Shown here piece after piece: positions 21,680-30,465 of a stretch of DNA of 64,000 nt. A program made the position numbers and the translations under genes. This stretch comes from Nitrosopumilus zosterae (GTDB lineage: Archaea > Thermoproteota > Nitrososphaeria > Nitrososphaerales > Nitrosopumilaceae). The stretch is taken from positions 736,038 through 800,037 of the forward strand of contig NZ_AP026695.1 in the NCBI RefSeq assembly GCF_025998175.1. Reading direction: 5' to 3'. The notes below the pieces were generated by a model, which had not been told where the DNA came from, ran no database searches, and worked only from the letters and a program-made list of their open reading frames with translations. Position 1 is the first letter of the stretch. Each line of letters begins with the position of its first letter.

Positions 21680-23116
21680 TTAACTCAACAAACAATATGC
21701 ATATGATGGTGAATAAGATGGATACATTATGTTTCCTTGATCTGTTGTATGCTTCAGACCTATTGAATGTCCCAATTCATGTGTCATTATAGTTTCAACA
21801 CTTTTCACATCATACAATTGAAAACTTCCATCACAATTGTAATCTCCTAATGTTACCTCTACAACTCCCTTTCCAAGATGTGCGTGCCCTAAAACACCTT
21901 GTCCTATGTCTCTGACTACCCATGTTACCCATACATTTGCATTTTGTTTTTGGTTTGTTATTTCAAATTTTATTTTTGCTTTTTCATTGTTTGTATTTAA
22001 TTCCTGTTTCTCCCAAAATGCTAAAGAATTTTGTAATGTGTTAACATGATCTAATGGCAATCCTGTTGGCTGTTCATTGACGAACACCTTGTACAAAATT
22101 ATGTATGTGTCATCAATTATCTCATATGTGGGATCTGGGAAATTACTTGAGGCCTTTTTAACTTCTGCCTCAAAATTCCATTTGATGTAGTCTCTTAGAA
22201 ATTTCTTAATTACATCTTTACTTGGATTTGGAAATTCTATGTATCTTTTTTCTTTGGAAATATTATTTGATATGTCTCTTAGATATTTCTCGAACAAATA
22301 ATATTCATGCTCTATTTGTTCCTGTGATTTTTTATTTTCATCTTGCATGTTTACTATGATTATTCCTTGTTTAATCATATATTGAATTCCCAAAACAAAT
22401 GCCTCATCATCTATTTCTCCATCTGCCCACCATCCTGCATTATTTTTCACCCATTCTGGAATTTCATCTGATACATTTTGTGTTTCTACTGGTGGAATTT
22501 GTATTATTTTATTGTCTATGAGATATAGTAATGCAGAAACAAACTCTGCATCATCAATATTTTCTTCAGACCACCATTTTGCTATTGGCTTTACCCATTC
22601 TGGAATTGATGTTATGTATTCTTTCTCTAAACCTTTTGGCTTTTCTGTTGGTGCGTAAGGATATTTTGAAATCACTTTGTCAATGAATTCTTTATAATTT
22701 TTAATCACAACACTATTTGGTTTTTCATTATATGCTCTATTGATATATGAAATAGATTCTTGATACTCTCCTAGGTTGCCAAATCCAACCCCCATACCTG
22801 TTAATGCAAGGGCATCGTCTGGAGAATGTTGCAAAACTCTGAAAAATTGTTTTAATGAATTTGTGTGATCCTCAAGATTGCTTTGTGCTATACCTTTCAT
22901 CTTTAAGGTGGAAATATTGTTGGGGGCAATTTCCAAAACCTCATCATAGATTGTTATGGCTTGCTTATAGTTTCCTTTGACAAAAAGATCTGTTGCTTGA
23001 TTAAACATTGCCTCTGCCTCTTTTCCTGTTTGAGCAAAAGCGTCTTCTGTGAGAATTATTGAACTTAATAAAATTATGACTAGGAAATATCTTGTTGTCA
23101 TTGTATTGTTTTTCAT
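21680..23116 (-). CDS. Secreted TPR protein with matrixin-like metalloprotease domain
   Basis: 478 residues. Signal peptide (1-28), three TPR repeats (about 30-135), two W modules (IPEWVKPIAKWWSEENIDD about 170-205; IPEWVKNNAGWWADGEIDD about 218-253), then a zinc protease domain. The zinc site HELGHSIGLKH (HExxHxxGxxH) is followed by the Met-turn NIMYP, as in matrixins (M10). All three zinc ligands and the catalytic glutamate are present. It should act outside the cell. The substrate is unknown; TPRs and W modules may anchor it or recruit partners. Confidence 0.85.
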   Translation of the reverse strand: MKNNTMTTRYFLVIILLSSIILTEDAFAQTGKEAEAMFNQATDLFVKGNYKQAITIYDEVLEIAPNNISTLKMKGIAQSNLEDHTNSLKQFFRVLQHSPDDALALTGMGVGFGNLGEYQESISYINRAYNEKPNSVVIKNYKEFIDKVISKYPYAPTEKPKGLEKEYITSIPEWVKPIAKWWSEENIDDAEFVSALLYLIDNKIIQIPPVETQNVSDEIPEWVKNNAGWWADGEIDDEAFVLGIQYMIKQGIIIVNMQDENKKSQEQIEHEYYLFEKYLRDISNNISKEKRYIEFPNPSKDVIKKFLRDYIKWNFEAEVKKASSNFPDPTYEIIDDTYIILYKVFVNEQPTGLPLDHVNTLQNSLAFWEKQELNTNNEKAKIKFEITNQKQNANVWVTWVVRDIGQGVLGHAHLGKGVVEVTLGDYNCDGSFQLYDVKSVETIMTHELGHSIGLKHTTDQGNIMYPSYSPSYAYCLLS

Positions 23117-23207
23117 GTGTGTCGTTTTAGATATAATCTATTTCTATCTTATACCCTGTAATCCCTATTTTAATAGTTAATTTAAGAAAATCTTTAATTT
23201 ATTCACC

Positions 23208-23567
23208 GTGCCGAATTTTATATTGGCAAAAGTTGGAGCTGGCGAAATAATCTATGATTTACGAAAAAAAATACAGGACATCAGATCTGATTTGAATCAA
23301 TTAGGTGTATCTCCCTCTGAAATTCCTGAACTGATTATGTCTGCAAACTTGTTACGCTCAAATGAATTTTTATCTAAAACAAATGAAAAGCAATCTGAAT
23401 TAATCTCTGCTTATGAGCAATATTCTGAATCTTTAGAAGAGATGCTTTCATCTGTTTTTGAGATACAAAAAGATCTTAAAGATATACTCAAAGAGCAGTC
23501 TTTGATGATTTCTCAAAAAAAGACTCCAGCCAAAAAGACCTCTAAAACAAAAAAGACTAAAAAATAA
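23208..23567 (+). CDS. Hypothetical helical protein with basic tail
   Basis: 119 residues from a GTG start. Helical, with a leucine/isoleucine heptad pattern (about 20-95) and a lysine-rich end (KKTPAKKTSKTKKTKK) resembling histone-like tails of DNA-binding or ribosome-associated proteins. No known domain recognised. It converges on birA with two bases between stops. Probably a lineage-specific coiled-coil protein. Confidence 0.6.
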   Translation: MPNFILAKVGAGEIIYDLRKKIQDIRSDLNQLGVSPSEIPELIMSANLLRSNEFLSKTNEKQSELISAYEQYSESLEEMLSSVFEIQKDLKDILKEQSLMISQKKTPAKKTSKTKKTKK

Positions 23568-23569
23568 TC

Positions 23570-24577
23570 TTATTTTGATAAATGAATAATATCCCCTGCA
23601 ATTATTTTACTTATTTTGTTTTTCTCTGATACGATTAATGCTCCATCGTCATCAATTTTTATTGCATCTCCTTTAATTTTGCCTTCAACTGTATTTAGTT
23701 CTACTTTTTTACCGATTGTTGATGATCTTTTTGTCCATTCTGCAATGATATTTTTTGTTTGTTTTGAATTAAGTAATTCATAAATTTTTTCTAATTCTAC
23801 CAAAAATGTCTGAATCAGTACTTTTGGCTTTACTTTCATTTTTTGCTCGTTTAATGACGCTACTCCGTAAAAATTGGATGTCCCTTTTAGAGTTTTTTCA
23901 ATTTGTTTTGTATCTACGTCAAAATTTATCCCAACTCCTAAAACTAAGCTTTCGATTTTGTTTGATTCCAAAGACACATCAACTAGCATACCTGCAACTT
24001 TCTTCCCTTTAATTGTCAAATCATTAGGCCATTTTAATTCAGGTGAAATTTTGAATGTTTTTTCAATGGCATAAGATAATGCAAGTGATGATGCTATTGG
24101 AAATAATGTTGTGATAGAAATATCAAATTTTGGTTGTAATATTATTGAAAACCAAATACCTCCTTTTGGTGAAATCCACTTTCTACCTAATCTACCTTTT
24201 CCTCCTGTTTGTTTTGCTGCAATAATTATTGTGCCGTCATTTACAGACTCTTCTGACATTTTTAATGCTTGATTTTGAGTAGAGTCTATTGAATCAAAAT
24301 AATATGCTTTCTTCCCTATCTTTTTTGTTTTTAATCCTGCAGTAATTTCCCATGGTAAAAGAGCGTCTGAATTTGATGTAAGCTTGTAGCCTAACTTTTG
24401 TTTTGATTCTACCGTATATCCTAACTCTTGAATTTTTTTGATGTGCTTCCATACTGCTACTCTGCTGATTCTTAGAACATCACTCAAATCTTGACCTGAT
24501 AAATATTCTGTATTATGTGTCTGCAAAAATGTGAGTACCTTTACTAATCCTGGACTGTCAAACGAATTGTAAATCAA
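23570..24577 (-). CDS. birA: Biotin protein ligase with regulatory HTH
   Basis: 335 residues. N-terminal winged helix (about 10-65, LSGQDLSDVLRISRVAVWKH), a catalytic domain with the biotinyl-AMP loop GGKGRLGRKW near residue 125, KWPNDL and the lysine region KVAGMLVD, and a C-terminal SH3-like domain (IAGDIIHLSK). It joins biotin to the carrier protein of acetyl/propionyl-CoA carboxylase, a core enzyme of the 3HP/4HB cycle. The HTH suggests it also represses biotin genes. TTG start. Confidence 0.93.
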   Translation of the reverse strand: MIYNSFDSPGLVKVLTFLQTHNTEYLSGQDLSDVLRISRVAVWKHIKKIQELGYTVESKQKLGYKLTSNSDALLPWEITAGLKTKKIGKKAYYFDSIDSTQNQALKMSEESVNDGTIIIAAKQTGGKGRLGRKWISPKGGIWFSIILQPKFDISITTLFPIASSLALSYAIEKTFKISPELKWPNDLTIKGKKVAGMLVDVSLESNKIESLVLGVGINFDVDTKQIEKTLKGTSNFYGVASLNEQKMKVKPKVLIQTFLVELEKIYELLNSKQTKNIIAEWTKRSSTIGKKVELNTVEGKIKGDAIKIDDDGALIVSEKNKISKIIAGDIIHLSK

Positions 24578-24614
24578 TTAACGTCTTTTTTTAATATCGA
24601 GTATAAAATATGAA

Positions 24615-25133
24615 CTAGAATCCAATATCGATGTCGAATCCACCATCATCGGCCCCTCCGTCCATACTTCCATCATCCATTCCTGTGTCAGCCCCTTCTG
24701 GCATACTTTCTGCTGGAACATAATCTGACATTGCCATTCCCATCATACTGAACATCATTGAAAACATCACCATGTCCATTACTCCAAAGAACATCATTGT
24801 TGGTAAAAACGACTTGTTTTCTTCCATACACTCCTTCATTTTTTCTTTGTCTCCTGTTTTGTAAATTTGAGACATTTGATTCCATTTTGTTTGTAATTCA
24901 TGCACGCGCTCATCTACCTCTCTTGAACCTTTATCGGTGACATCTATCTCTATTTTTTTCCCTAACCACCCCTTTTTCTCAACTACTTTGATAAACCCTC
25001 TATTTTCTAATCGCTCTAAAATTTTATTGAGTTCTTCAGCTTCAATTTGGGTTGTTTTCTGGATTTTATCAAATTTCTTAATTCCATGTTTAATTGCTCC
25101 TAAAACTATGAGATCTTTTGGTTCTGTCTCCAT
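24615..25133 (-). CDS. Winged-helix protein with Met-rich hydrophobic segment and acidic Gly tail
   Basis: 172 residues. The first ~75 form a winged helix (ILERLENRGFIKVVEKKGWL then a KIEIDVTDKG wing). A helical linker leads to a very methionine-rich hydrophobic stretch (MVMFSMMFSMMGMAM, about 120-134) that could be a membrane helix or metal/redox-sensing element, and the end is D/G-rich (DDGSMDGGADDGGFDID). It may be a membrane-tethered regulator. No sequence family I can name. It lies downstream of birA's promoter side and upstream of the CoA-binding gene (divergent). Confidence 0.6.
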   Translation of the reverse strand: METEPKDLIVLGAIKHGIKKFDKIQKTTQIEAEELNKILERLENRGFIKVVEKKGWLGKKIEIDVTDKGSREVDERVHELQTKWNQMSQIYKTGDKEKMKECMEENKSFLPTMMFFGVMDMVMFSMMFSMMGMAMSDYVPAESMPEGADTGMDDGSMDGGADDGGFDIDIGF

Positions 25134-25218
25134 CCATGCTTTTCCTTTCTTATGACTAAAAATACTTTGTTTTTCTTAAACTTTCAAAAATTATATTCTG
25201 CAACTTTGTGCTATTTTT

Positions 25219-25632
25219 ATGGAACAAGATAAACACACTGATGAGCAAATCCATAATTTTCTCTCCATGAGAAGAGTTGCAGTAATTGGCATGTCTAAAG
25301 ATTCTTCAAAAGCTGCACACTATGTCCCAAAATATCTCTTGGAAAATGGATATGATATAACACCTGTAAATCCCACTTCTGTTGAAATATTGGGTAAAAA
25401 ATGCTATGATTCTGTTTCAAAAATCGATGGTGATATTGACATTGTAGATATATTCAGACCATCAGATCAGGTTTTGCCTGTGATTCAAGATGCGATAAAG
25501 AAAAAACCCAAAGTAATTTGGTTACAAGAAGGAATCCATAATTCTGAAGCGGAAAACATGGCAAGAAAAGAAGGAATAGATGTTGTATTCAATAGATGCA
25601 TGTTGGCAGAACATCAGAGACTAATGAAATGA
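25219..25632 (+). CDS. CoA-binding domain protein
   Basis: 137 residues, Rossmann-like CoA-binding family (YccU-like). The RRVAVIGMSKDSSKAAHYVP start, PVNPTS, IVDIFRPSDQVLP and the later VIWLQEGIHN are characteristic. It binds CoA or acyl-CoA; the function in the cell is not established. It overlaps the following gene by four bases (ATGA). Confidence 0.88.
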   Translation: MEQDKHTDEQIHNFLSMRRVAVIGMSKDSSKAAHYVPKYLLENGYDITPVNPTSVEILGKKCYDSVSKIDGDIDIVDIFRPSDQVLPVIQDAIKKKPKVIWLQEGIHNSEAENMARKEGIDVVFNRCMLAEHQRLMK

Positions 25633-25991
25633 CTTTTGAGAATTTCTATCATGATTTACTTGATTTGGCAAAAAAATATGAAAAACAAAACATTCCTTTA
25701 AAGATAGAACCAGATCTTGAAAATAACATCGTCAAAATATTTGGTGAAAAAATTACATCTCTAACAAGAGCACAAAACGGCCTACATGACGTAGCTGAGC
25801 TTGCATATGCAACAGCTGAACATCATCCCTACTGGAACATTCTTTACAATTCCTCTGAAATCGCAAACAGTGTATTGGACAAGTGGCAAAGCTCCCTATC
25901 TGAAGATGATTTATCTGATATTGATTGGGCGTTAAAAGAAATGGAGAAAACTTTAGAAAAAATCAAAAATCAAAAACACTCTCATTCCTAG
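25629..25991 (+). CDS. Pterin-4a-carbinolamine dehydratase-like protein
   Basis: 120 residues from the ATG overlapping the previous stop; a GTG-class upstream start at 25596 would extend into the CoA-binding gene and is less likely. The segment AELAYATAEHHPYWNILYN matches the HHP-W motif of PCD/DCoH, though the flanking strands are atypical. PCD dehydrates 4a-hydroxytetrahydropterin, which is unexpected without pterin-dependent hydroxylases, so the real substrate may differ. Medium certainty. Confidence 0.55.
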   Translation: MTFENFYHDLLDLAKKYEKQNIPLKIEPDLENNIVKIFGEKITSLTRAQNGLHDVAELAYATAEHHPYWNILYNSSEIANSVLDKWQSSLSEDDLSDIDWALKEMEKTLEKIKNQKHSHS

Positions 25992-25995
25992 GCAA

Positions 25996-26006
25996 AGATA
26001 AATATT
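25996..26006 (+). promoter_or_regulatory. TATA-like element before the YchF-type GTPase
   Basis: agataaatatt ends 20 bases before the ATG at 26026, the spacing of a leaderless archaeal start. It favours ATG 26026 over GTG 26014. Confidence 0.45.
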
Positions 26007-26025
26007 CTCAACTGTGAATTATGTC

Positions 26026-27240
26026 ATGCCTATTAAGCTTGGATTGATTGGAAAAACCAATACTGGAAAAACCACTTTCTTTAATTCTGCAACATTGTCC
26101 TCTGAAGAAATTTCATCATATCCTTTCACTACTAAATCACCTGTCTCGGGAATTGCACATGCCATTACGTTATGTGTTCATCCGGAATTTAAAATTCAGG
26201 ATAATCCAAATAACTCAAAATGTCTTGATGGTTGGAGATACATTCCTATTGAATTGATTGATTTACCTGGATTAATCAAAGACGCGTGGAAAGGCAAGGG
26301 GCTTGGAAATCAGTTCTTATCAATTGCTGCTCAATCTGATGCTCTTCTTCATGTAGTTGATGCATCTGGAGGGATTGACTCTACAGGAAAAATCTCTGAA
26401 GTTGGTACTGGAGATCCAATCTCCGATTTTGCCGATATTGAAGAAGAATTAATCATGTGGTATCATAAAATTTTGGAAGGAAACAGAGAAAAAATATCAA
26501 AACTCATTAGAACTGGAACTGACATCTCTGATGCTATCACTGATTTGTACCGTGGAATTGGTGTAAACAAGAATCATGTTAAAGAAACATTTTTGGCAAC
26601 AGGATTAGAAGAAAAAAACTTTGATAATTTTGATATGGTTGATAGCAAGAAATTTGTGTCTCATCTGAGAAAAATATCCAAACCCACTTTGATAGTTGCC
26701 AACAAAGTTGATGTTGAAGGTGCTGACAAAAACTTTGCAAGATTACGAGAACGTTACAATGATTCTATAGTTATTCCAGTAAGTGGGGATAGTGAGTTTA
26801 GTCTAAGAAGAGCAGAACAAAAAGGATTGATAAAATACTCTCCTGGTTCTGAACAATTTGAAATCATCAAATCTGAGGATCTTAATGAGAAACAAGTCAA
26901 TGCACTTAATTTTATCAAAAAAGGAATAATGGGAGAATATATGAGAACTGGAGTTCAATTTGCAATTAATGTTGCAGTATTCAAACTACTGAAAATGAAC
27001 TCCATTTATCCTGTAGCTGACGAAACGAATCTAACTGACAAAAAGGGTAGAATTCTACCTGATTTAATTTTACTAAAAGATGGGGCCACCATAGGTGATC
27101 TTGCAAAGGAAATCCATACTGATCTCACCAAGGGACTACTTTATGGGAAAGATTTGAGATACAATCTGAGATTACCTGTTGACTATCAACTAAGAGATAG
27201 GGATGTTGTATCCCTAGTAAGTGCAGCAAAAAACAACTAG
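26026..27240 (+). CDS. OBG/YchF-type archaeal GTPase
   Basis: 404 residues. P-loop GKTNTGKTTFF, switch DLPGLI, NKVD for G4, then a helical domain and a C-terminal TGS domain (about 330-400; RILPDLILLKDGATIGDLAK). Archaeal members of this group hydrolyse ATP or GTP and act around ribosomes. The start was set by the ATG that matches the P-loop position and the upstream TATA. The YDYTPDE-type bacterial details differ. Single gene between the CoA/PCD pair and the BtuF-like gene. Confidence 0.88.
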   Translation: MPIKLGLIGKTNTGKTTFFNSATLSSEEISSYPFTTKSPVSGIAHAITLCVHPEFKIQDNPNNSKCLDGWRYIPIELIDLPGLIKDAWKGKGLGNQFLSIAAQSDALLHVVDASGGIDSTGKISEVGTGDPISDFADIEEELIMWYHKILEGNREKISKLIRTGTDISDAITDLYRGIGVNKNHVKETFLATGLEEKNFDNFDMVDSKKFVSHLRKISKPTLIVANKVDVEGADKNFARLRERYNDSIVIPVSGDSEFSLRRAEQKGLIKYSPGSEQFEIIKSEDLNEKQVNALNFIKKGIMGEYMRTGVQFAINVAVFKLLKMNSIYPVADETNLTDKKGRILPDLILLKDGATIGDLAKEIHTDLTKGLLYGKDLRYNLRLPVDYQLRDRDVVSLVSAAKNN

Positions 27241-27326
27241 TTTTTTACTTGGTTTTGCTCTCAATGCTACCTCAACAAATACATCTTGATTATTGGTTTG
27301 AATGAAAACCTATTTGATCTTTGATT

Positions 27327-28256
27327 TTAACTCTCATTTTTTATTCTAAAAAATGATTCATCAGATACTTTGAGATTTTTGAATTTTTTTGGCTGAATTA
27401 CTTTGGCTAGAATTTCCAATCCTTCAATTGTTCTAATACTGGGTTTGCTAAAAAATGAATTTGCATCTACTGCAAATACTTTATTTTCCTTTACTGCTCT
27501 AAGTGAATTCCATTTTTGGTCTTTTTTCAGAATATTGTTGTATTCTAAAATTGTACGTTTTGTGTCAAAACCGCATGGCATCATGATGATGATGTCTGGA
27601 TCTGCTTTAACTATCTCAGAAAACTCTAAACGATGTGAATGCTCTCCCATTTTGCTAATAGTGTTGACTCCTCCTGCAATCTCTATCATCTCTGGAATCC
27701 AATGACCTGCAGTAAAAAATGGTTCAATCCATTCTATTGCAAGAACTTTGGGTTTTTTATTTTTGGGACTATTTCTAATACCGTCTATTCTTTTTTCAAG
27801 GGATTCTGTAATTTCACGGGCTTTGGACTCTTTACCTAAAATTTTTCCTAATTCTATTACCGATTGAATAATCTCTTGCAAATTATGGGGATCCATTGAG
27901 TAAAGAATTGGTTTCGTTTGAAGAATTTGTAGTGCTTTGTTAACTTGATTAGTATGTGCTGCACAGACTTCACATGTCTCTTGAGCTATAATCAGATCTG
28001 GATCTGCTTCTCTAATTTTCTCTTCATCTACTGTGAAAATGTCTTTCCCATCATTTAGTAATCTACATGTCATTGTGTTGATTTGATCACTAGTCAATTC
28101 ATCTGAATTGATAACGGAATTGATTATTCGTGGTTTTGTTGTTGCATCTTGAGGAAATTTACATTCATGTGTAACTCCAAAAAGATCATTTTGTACCCCA
28201 AATTCATATAGTAATTCTGTTGCACTAGGCAAAAATGAGACTATTCTTTTTGGCAA
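27327..28256 (-). CDS. Cobalamin-type ABC substrate-binding protein (BtuF-like)
   Basis: 309 residues. IVSFLPSATELLYEFG and GVTHECKFPQ are typical of BtuF/FepB-like cluster A proteins; EWIEPFFTAGHWIPEMIEIAG and the long bridging helix match as well. The N-terminus begins directly with the domain, without a signal peptide, unlike transported binding proteins. It may be a cytoplasmic cobalamin-binding protein, or the start is misassigned (TTG). No permease or ATPase is adjacent. B12 would serve the methylmalonyl-CoA mutase in this region. Confidence 0.75.
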   Translation of the reverse strand: MPKRIVSFLPSATELLYEFGVQNDLFGVTHECKFPQDATTKPRIINSVINSDELTSDQINTMTCRLLNDGKDIFTVDEEKIREADPDLIIAQETCEVCAAHTNQVNKALQILQTKPILYSMDPHNLQEIIQSVIELGKILGKESKAREITESLEKRIDGIRNSPKNKKPKVLAIEWIEPFFTAGHWIPEMIEIAGGVNTISKMGEHSHRLEFSEIVKADPDIIIMMPCGFDTKRTILEYNNILKKDQKWNSLRAVKENKVFAVDANSFFSKPSIRTIEGLEILAKVIQPKKFKNLKVSDESFFRIKNES

Positions 28257-28309
28257 TAATGATACATTATTTTACAAGTTCTTAAATCCAATCTAATCTT
28301 ACACATATT

Positions 28310-28411
28310 ATGAAACCCCAATCTTGTAGAAATTGCGGTAAGGAACTATGGCAAAATCAAACAATATGTCCTCACTGTGGATGTGAAAGAGAACATGAAG
28401 ATCCAGAATAG
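28310..28411 (+). CDS. Tiny zinc-ribbon protein, 33 residues
   Basis: Complete frame with CRNCGKEL then CPHCGC: two CxxC pairs with a GCE tail and acidic end. It stands alone between the BtuF-like and Nre genes. Probably a real zinc ribbon; function unknown. Confidence 0.6.
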   Translation: MKPQSCRNCGKELWQNQTICPHCGCEREHEDPE

Positions 28412-28480
28412 TTGTCATAAACTAACCGTCAATTTTCATTATCAGGCAGATTAATAGACTCATTTCAGACACAAACTGCA

Positions 28481-29638
28481 ATGTACTCAGATTCTCAGGA
28501 GATTAGACGATCAATTTTGGCAAAATGGCATGAAACGCTTTCAAAACACGGTAATCTGTTTTCATCTGATTCGATAAGTGGCACTAGTCCCCCTTCTGTT
28601 TTTGTTGGCTCCTATAATTATCCTAAAGTCTTTGTTGGACCAATGGTTCCTCCAGCACATGGCGATACCAGCATACTTGACAGTCCTGAAAGATGGAAAG
28701 GAAAATCTTTAGAAGATATCGTAAATTTCAGATTAAATCTAGTGCGCGGAATACAAAAGATCTCTGTTAATAAAACTGAAGGAAGATACATTGAAAATCT
28801 TCAAGAAGTTGTAATGTCTTCACAACCAATTGACTCTGATTTGATATTTGAAAAATCCACATCGTCTCATATTTCACTTGATGGAGAAAGTGCACCGTTT
28901 GGCCCAACTGGTATTATCCACTCAGCAAAATTTTCAGGAACAACATCTGAAAAATCAATAGAAAAAACATTCTATGATAAGGATATGAAAGCACAGGATG
29001 CAGTTTTGAATTTATATAATTCTGGAATTGAAATTTCAAAGATTCAAAAATGTTTTAGTATTGGAATGTTGGGTCAAAAAAGAAAACTAGTTCCAACTAA
29101 ATGGAGTATCACTGCCACTGATGACATTATTTCTAAATCCCTGGTTGATGAAATTCTAGATTATTCGATAATTGATTCCTGCAAAATTTTTTCTTATGAA
29201 CATCTGGGAAATGTTTTCGTCATTGTATTGTTTCCTCATAGGTGGATCTATGAAATGATTGAGGCATGGTATTCTAATGGGATATTGGGGTTTGGTTCTG
29301 ATTACGAAGATGCACGTGGAATTGATCATCCTCCTGCAGTTGCTGGTGCCTATTTTGCAGCTAAATTAGGCGTTTTGGAGTATTTGGCCAAAAATAAAAT
29401 TCAATCCGGAGTTGTTATTTTGAGAGAAATACGTCCTGAATACGCCATTCCTGTGGGTGTGTGGCAGGTTCGTGAAGGAGTCCGAGAGGCAATGAAACAA
29501 AAATCTGTGCTTGCAGATAATTTTGATGATGCAATATTATTAGCATCAAATAAAATGAGCATTAGTAAATCTGAATGGCTGGCCAATGGAAATATTTTGA
29601 AATTAATTCATCAGAAAACTTTATCTGACTTTTTTTAA
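28481..29638 (+). CDS. nre: Nre-family DNA repair protein
   Basis: 385 residues. The N-terminal core has the archaeal Nre hallmark PSVFVGSYNYPKVFVGPMVP and the second half a conserved region with RWIYEMIEAWYSNGILGFGS. The C-terminus ends in QKTLSDFF, a clear PCNA-interacting (PIP) motif at residues 378-385, as reported for Nre proteins. It acts in replication-linked DNA repair. The N-terminal zinc finger of some Nre proteins is missing. Single gene. Confidence 0.88.
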   Translation: MYSDSQEIRRSILAKWHETLSKHGNLFSSDSISGTSPPSVFVGSYNYPKVFVGPMVPPAHGDTSILDSPERWKGKSLEDIVNFRLNLVRGIQKISVNKTEGRYIENLQEVVMSSQPIDSDLIFEKSTSSHISLDGESAPFGPTGIIHSAKFSGTTSEKSIEKTFYDKDMKAQDAVLNLYNSGIEISKIQKCFSIGMLGQKRKLVPTKWSITATDDIISKSLVDEILDYSIIDSCKIFSYEHLGNVFVIVLFPHRWIYEMIEAWYSNGILGFGSDYEDARGIDHPPAVAGAYFAAKLGVLEYLAKNKIQSGVVILREIRPEYAIPVGVWQVREGVREAMKQKSVLADNFDDAILLASNKMSISKSEWLANGNILKLIHQKTLSDFF

Positions 29639-29709
29639 ATTTTTTAAATAAAATTTATTCCAAAATCACATAGGTTAAATCATGGATTTGGAATAAAACA
29701 AATGATCTT

Positions 29710-30465
29710 ATGAGTCAAATACAACCCGAATCAGTTTTTTCCGATTACGGTATTTACAAAGTAATTGATAATCTTGAATTGTCTCTTCCTGATATAACTA
29801 TTAAAATCGATAAAATTGGTGATCATGTTTTTTCATATGTTCGAAAAGACGCTGAAGACAATATTGTTAAAAAAATAATTCCTACAAAATCTGACGATCT
29901 AATCATTGAACTGTCTCCGATTAGACCCTTGAATTATCCTGCTAAAAGAACTAGCTATGTCTATTTGGATTTTGAAACTCCTCTTTTTCTGTCTGAAGGT
30001 TCTGCTGTTACTGTTTTTGTAAGATGTCCAATAGAGATAGGTGTATTTTTAGTTCATGATGAGCATAAGGATTCCTTAGACTGCTTTACATGTGATCCTA
30101 ACAATTCAAGATTTTGTTTGTATGGTGATCCTGAATCTGGAAATCTTTGTAAATATGCTCTCTCTGAAATTGTGGAATCCTATGATGATTCCATACCTTT
30201 TCTAAACGGTGTTTTAAAAATTGATATTAAAAATGATTTAGATAAAGGATTGACACTTTCAAAAATTGTTTTTCCTATAACTGGAAACTCAATTTATTAT
30301 AAAAACTCAAAGGCTATAATTGATTCTTTAAGTGCAATAATGAAGAAAAAACTTACTCTCGAAATAATTGATGTGACTTCAGATAAAATACAAACTGATT
30401 GGATAATGTCTCCAACATTTGAACAAATTGAAAGCATAAAACACATGGACATGGGTGTTGATTAA
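29710..30465 (+). CDS. DUF432 protein, partner of MscS
   Basis: 251 residues, soluble, beta-rich. Features LNYPAKRTSYVYLDFETPLF and CPIEIGVFLVHDEHK are those I recall for DUF432, a family commonly encoded next to MscS channels. Cysteines near 137-160 (CFTCDPNNSRFCLYGDP) may bind metal or form a disulphide. Its stop overlaps the MscS start by one base (TAATG), coupling translation. A regulatory or accessory subunit of the channel is the likely role. Confidence 0.75.
   Translation: MSQIQPESVFSDYGIYKVIDNLELSLPDITIKIDKIGDHVFSYVRKDAEDNIVKKIIPTKSDDLIIELSPIRPLNYPAKRTSYVYLDFETPLFLSEGSAVTVFVRCPIEIGVFLVHDEHKDSLDCFTCDPNNSRFCLYGDPESGNLCKYALSEIVESYDDSIPFLNGVLKIDIKNDLDKGLTLSKIVFPITGNSIYYKNSKAIIDSLSAIMKKKLTLEIIDVTSDKIQTDWIMSPTFEQIESIKHMDMGVD

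Noticed and set aside
23208-23567. Histone-like call for the 119-residue lysine-tailed protein
   Set aside because: Only the tail resembles histone tails; there is no histone-fold motif, so I keep it as hypothetical.
25596-25632. Extended start of the PCD-like gene at 25596
   Set aside because: It would place 11 residues inside the CoA-binding gene. The ATGA overlap at 25629 is the normal coupling form and gives a better-sized protein.
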